64,000 bases of DNA from NCBI GenBank assembly GCA_017635595.1, contig JAGBLF010000018.1, positions 1-64,000 of the forward strand, given 5' to 3'. The position numbers and the translations under genes are program-made. The notes under the pieces were generated by a model, which was not told the DNA's origin, did not search any database, and saw nothing but the letters and a program-made list of their open reading frames with translations. Positions within the stretch are counted from its first letter, which is position 1; each line of letters starts with the position of its first letter. Source of the stretch: Alphaproteobacteria bacterium (GTDB lineage: Bacteria; Pseudomonadota; Alphaproteobacteria; RF32; CAG-239). Positions 61,454 through 64,000 of this stretch are shown here, in pieces.

Positions 61454-62723
61454 AAAATTAGAAACCCCGACAGATGATGTAGCCACTGAAGAAAAGGCTA
61501 CCGAGGCCGCACAAAGCAATTCTGTTGAACCTGAAAAGAAAGAAAACATATTTGCAAAAACAGCCACAATTTTAGGCAGTGCCGCACAATGGATTAAGCC
61601 GCGCGTTTTAGTGCTTAAAGATAAAATGAAAAATATTTCATTTGTCGGTATCAGGCAATTTGCCGAGAATGCCGAACAGTATGCTTTGGATAAATTAGAT
61701 AAAATTAAAATGTATCCGTATAAGAGCAATTTTAAAAAAATATTTGTTGCCGTAAAAAAATTCAAATTAAAAAAGACAGGTTTTGTGAAGTTTTTCAAAA
61801 AAAACGGTCGTAAGCTGTCTTCGTCATGGAAAACGATTTTAACGGTTGTTCCGCTGTTTTTGATTTTTTATTATGCCGTCGGCAGTCAAATTGTCGAAGA
61901 TATGGATGTTACAACCGAATACGATGTTCCGTCGGAAAAAAGTCCGTTGTTTGAAACGCCGGACAGTATGGCCTTTTTACTTAAACGTGAAATCGACGAT
62001 AAGATGTGGACACCGAATTTACCAGTTATTTTCCCGGCCTATATTTTGGATAATATGCCTAATTTTCAAATAGGCATTGTGGATGCGGTTAAAGATGTCA
62101 GCGGTGTAATGCGTAAATTAAGTTTTAATACGCCGGCACAAAATAAAGATATTAAAGACGCTTATAAGTTATTAGACTACGCGCCGAATGTTTGGATTAT
62201 GACACGTAAAAGCGCTTTAAAATTAGCTCCTTCGTCTAATTCGCAATATCGTAAAGCTGCCAAAAAATTGAAAGACTATCGTCGCAACGGTATCTTTACG
62301 CCGCAAGCAGTTGATTTGGAAAAACTCATAACGGGTATCGGTAAGAAGTTACAGAAGATATCGCAGGCAAACGAGGAATTGCAACAGGAAAATTCCGGTG
62401 ATTTCTTTGACACCAGATCTGATGATTTGTTCTATTATAATCGCGGTTATGCCTTTGCTTTGTGGCAAATGACAAAAACATTGAGTGCCGATTACAAAGA
62501 TTTGATACTGAAAATGAATGTTTATCCGGAATGGACATATTTGGTATCTTCGTTAAAACGCGCGGCAGAAATGAAACCGAGGATTATTCGTAACGGTTCA
62601 GCAACCAGTGTGTTTGTGCCTAATCACCTGATCATGCAAAACTACTATTTGCTGCGTGCACTAACGGCTGCCGAAAAAATTCGCAACGGATTAATACGAG
62701 AAGAATATGTTCGTCAAAATTGA
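61437..62723 (+). CDS. DUF2333 family membrane protein
   Basis: A 428-residue protein with a charged N-terminus, one membrane helix (TILTVVPLFLIFYYAVG, about 134-150) and a large periplasmic domain. LLKREIDDKMWTPNLPVIFPAYILDNMPNFQIG and the C-terminal PRIIRNGSATSVFVPNHLIMQNYYLLRA fit my memory of DUF2333, a family widespread in proteobacteria with no established function. AAGGAGAAAAC sets ATG61437. It overlaps murJ and the Nfu-like gene (both by 17 bp), suggesting an envelope link to murJ. Confidence 0.8.
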   Translation: MVKKHKKLETPTDDVATEEKATEAAQSNSVEPEKKENIFAKTATILGSAAQWIKPRVLVLKDKMKNISFVGIRQFAENAEQYALDKLDKIKMYPYKSNFKKIFVAVKKFKLKKTGFVKFFKKNGRKLSSSWKTILTVVPLFLIFYYAVGSQIVEDMDVTTEYDVPSEKSPLFETPDSMAFLLKREIDDKMWTPNLPVIFPAYILDNMPNFQIGIVDAVKDVSGVMRKLSFNTPAQNKDIKDAYKLLDYAPNVWIMTRKSALKLAPSSNSQYRKAAKKLKDYRRNGIFTPQAVDLEKLITGIGKKLQKISQANEELQQENSGDFFDTRSDDLFYYNRGYAFALWQMTKTLSADYKDLILKMNVYPEWTYLVSSLKRAAEMKPRIIRNGSATSVFVPNHLIMQNYYLLRALTAAEKIRNGLIREEYVRQN

Positions 62724-63231
62724 TGATTTAGAACCAAAGCAAATTATAAATTTTTATTTACCGCAAGAATTAAAATTGTCGGATGTTTCGCTTGTTCTGA
62801 AAAATCCGGCGCAAGCGGCAAGCTCCTTGTTGGTCGGGGTTCTGTCTGTTGCCGGTGTAACCAAAATTTTACTGACGGATAAATTGTTATCGGTTCATTA
62901 TAAGGCCGAAAATAAAGATGATGTCCGTATGTCGGTTTTGGCCGAGTTAGATGATTATTTTTCCGATACGCTGACTGATATAAAAGAAAAAAGTAATGTT
63001 TCAGAACTTGAAAAAGCGGAGGCTCTGGCCGATGCTTTTATCCGTCCGACCTTAAATCGAGATAAGGGCGATATCGAAATTTTATCGCTGTCCGACGGTG
63101 TTTTGACAATAAAATTTACCGGTCATTGCGCGGGTTGTCCGTATGCGCAAAATACACTGCAAAACGTTATTGCCAAAACAATGCTTTATTATATGCCGCA
63201 AATTCAAAAAATCGACCTGGAGGATGCTTGA
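62707..63231 (+). CDS. NfuA-like iron-sulfur carrier protein
   Basis: The 174 residues combine an N-terminal Nfu_N-like domain (about 10-90; SLVLKNPAQAASSLLVGVLSV) with a C-terminal NifU-like domain holding CAGCPYAQNTLQNVI (CxxC). Such proteins carry [4Fe-4S] clusters to target enzymes. A linker rich in charged residues joins the domains. The start overlaps the DUF2333 stop by 17 bp. The stop overlaps the Bax-like start by one base (TGATG). Confidence 0.85.
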   Translation: MFVKIDDLEPKQIINFYLPQELKLSDVSLVLKNPAQAASSLLVGVLSVAGVTKILLTDKLLSVHYKAENKDDVRMSVLAELDDYFSDTLTDIKEKSNVSELEKAEALADAFIRPTLNRDKGDIEILSLSDGVLTIKFTGHCAGCPYAQNTLQNVIAKTMLYYMPQIQKIDLEDA

Positions 63232-64000
63232 TGAAACTGCCCGTATGGATATGCCTGTTTGTTTTTTCGATTATTTTACCGCTCAGCGCCAAGATGGTTT
63301 CAACGCAAAAAGACGGTGCGTTATACATTAAGTCAACGACGGTTGCCGAACTTGATAGCCTGTATAATCAGCAGGAATTTTTCGAATTTTCCAAACCGCG
63401 CGGTGTTTATCCGCGCATTTATTTGGAACATCTGCCGGACGATTGGAAAGATGTGCCGGAAAATCAGGCAAAACAACGTACATTTATCAAGATCTTACTG
63501 CCGTTGGTGTTGAAAATTAATGCAGAAATAAGTGCAGAGCGCGCCGAAATCGAAAATATAAATAAAAAATTTGCAAGCGGTGCCAAATTAACCGAAAATG
63601 AGCTGAAATTACTTGAAGAAAAAGCCGAAAAATACGATATTTTTACGCGCATGAAAGGCGATGAACGTACGCAAATCTTGTTACGCCGTTTGCTGATTAA
63701 TGTTGATACCGTGCCGCCGTCTATAATGATTTCGACTGCAGCTATTTATACAAATTGGGGTATGTCCAGACTGGCTTTGCAGTACAATGCGCTGTATCGG
63801 GATGAAATTTGGTACCAAAAAAATCAAGGTGTTAAACCCGTTGATGATCCGGAAGCCGAATATACTTACCAAACATTTTCATCGTTGGAAGATTGTATTC
63901 GTCACCGGGCCGTAAAACTCAATTCGCATATCAACTATGACTATTTGCGCGAATCGAGAAGAATTGCCCGAACCATGGGACGTCCGCCTTACGGACCTCA
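63231..64000 (+). CDS. Bax-like glucosaminidase-family protein, partial, catalytic Glu replaced
   Basis: The first 256 codons lie in the window and the gene runs off the edge. A signal peptide (MKLPVWICLFVFSIILPLSA) precedes a Bax-like segment: PRIYLEHLPDDW, KQRTFIKILLPLVLKIN, then PPSIMISTAAIYTNWGMSRLALQYNALY and TYQTFSSLEDCIRHR. In active family members the aligned helix carries a catalytic Glu (pattern A-x-E-S-x-W-G); here that position is Tyr173. The start overlaps the Nfu-like stop. It is probably a periplasmic wall-binding pseudoenzyme, inferred from one motif. Confidence 0.75.
   Translation, partial: MKLPVWICLFVFSIILPLSAKMVSTQKDGALYIKSTTVAELDSLYNQQEFFEFSKPRGVYPRIYLEHLPDDWKDVPENQAKQRTFIKILLPLVLKINAEISAERAEIENINKKFASGAKLTENELKLLEEKAEKYDIFTRMKGDERTQILLRRLLINVDTVPPSIMISTAAIYTNWGMSRLALQYNALYRDEIWYQKNQGVKPVDDPEAEYTYQTFSSLEDCIRHRAVKLNSHINYDYLRESRRIARTMGRPPYGP

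Noticed and set aside
63143..63331. Short plus-strand ORF across the Nfu/Bax junction
   Set aside because: It is a shifted frame of two overlapping genes with better starts.

Overview
The window reads as chromosomal DNA of an AT-rich (roughly 40% G+C by eye), probably host-associated, uncultured alphaproteobacterium. The evidence for this is a split F0 ATP synthase operon with paired b' and b subunits, AddAB instead of RecBCD, DciA beside XerC, a mnmE-mnmG-rsmG-parA-parB cluster with alphaproteobacterial/Firmicutes-type parS sites, an RpoH-type sigma factor, a NodT-class outer membrane channel and a DUF2333 protein. No rRNA, tRNA, CRISPR array or intact transposase gene was found.

Layout. 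0-7.6 kb: a coiled-coil protein, dusB, trkA, typA, a Cys-rich protein and a large HExxH protein with a near-consensus promoter. 7.7-14.3 kb: the mnmE-mnmG-(PHP)-rsmG-parA-parB chromosome-partition cluster. It carries three coding-region parS sites (a fourth lies near 20.06 kb) and about ten same-strand copies of a short motif, ACRSTGTATTTAAAW, not seen elsewhere in the window. 14.3-19 kb: an FTR-like Cys protein, dnaE and a membrane protein with a histone-like Lys tail. 19.0-20.1 kb: a repeat-filled junction with a broken type IV pilin-like gene, 109-bp direct repeats, tandem palindromic elements and a leader module that recurs at 44.7 and 59.1 kb. 20.1-27.5 kb (minus strand): a VirD4/TraG-family coupling ATPase with four unrecognised accessory genes and no VirB channel, relaxase or transposase in the window. 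This is the best candidate for an undescribed system.

27.6-35.2 kb: rluD, rpoH and a complete RND tripartite efflux operon. 35.2-37.3 kb (minus): a periplasmic solute-binding protein, a GST-like protein and a lipoprotein. 37.4-44.3 kb: a tight operon of a MinD/FleN-like ATPase, a membrane-anchored J-domain/SH3-like protein, tgt, a LOG-family protein and an ABC exporter, followed by fba under its own promoter. 44.8-49.6 kb (minus): a 51-aa membrane peptide, xerC, dciA, a DsbA-like protein and atpI-atpB-atpE-atpF'-atpF. 49.7-58.4 kb: aroK, rph, rdgB, addB, addA and trxA. 58.5-64 kb: a stand-alone rplQ, a small minus-strand gene, murJ, a DUF2333 protein, an Nfu-like protein and the start of a Bax-like protein whose expected catalytic Glu is Tyr.

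Most start codons were set by Shine-Dalgarno spacing and by overlap with the preceding gene. Many genes overlap by 1-17 nt, which points to dense operons. Functional calls rest on motifs read by eye, and no database search was run.
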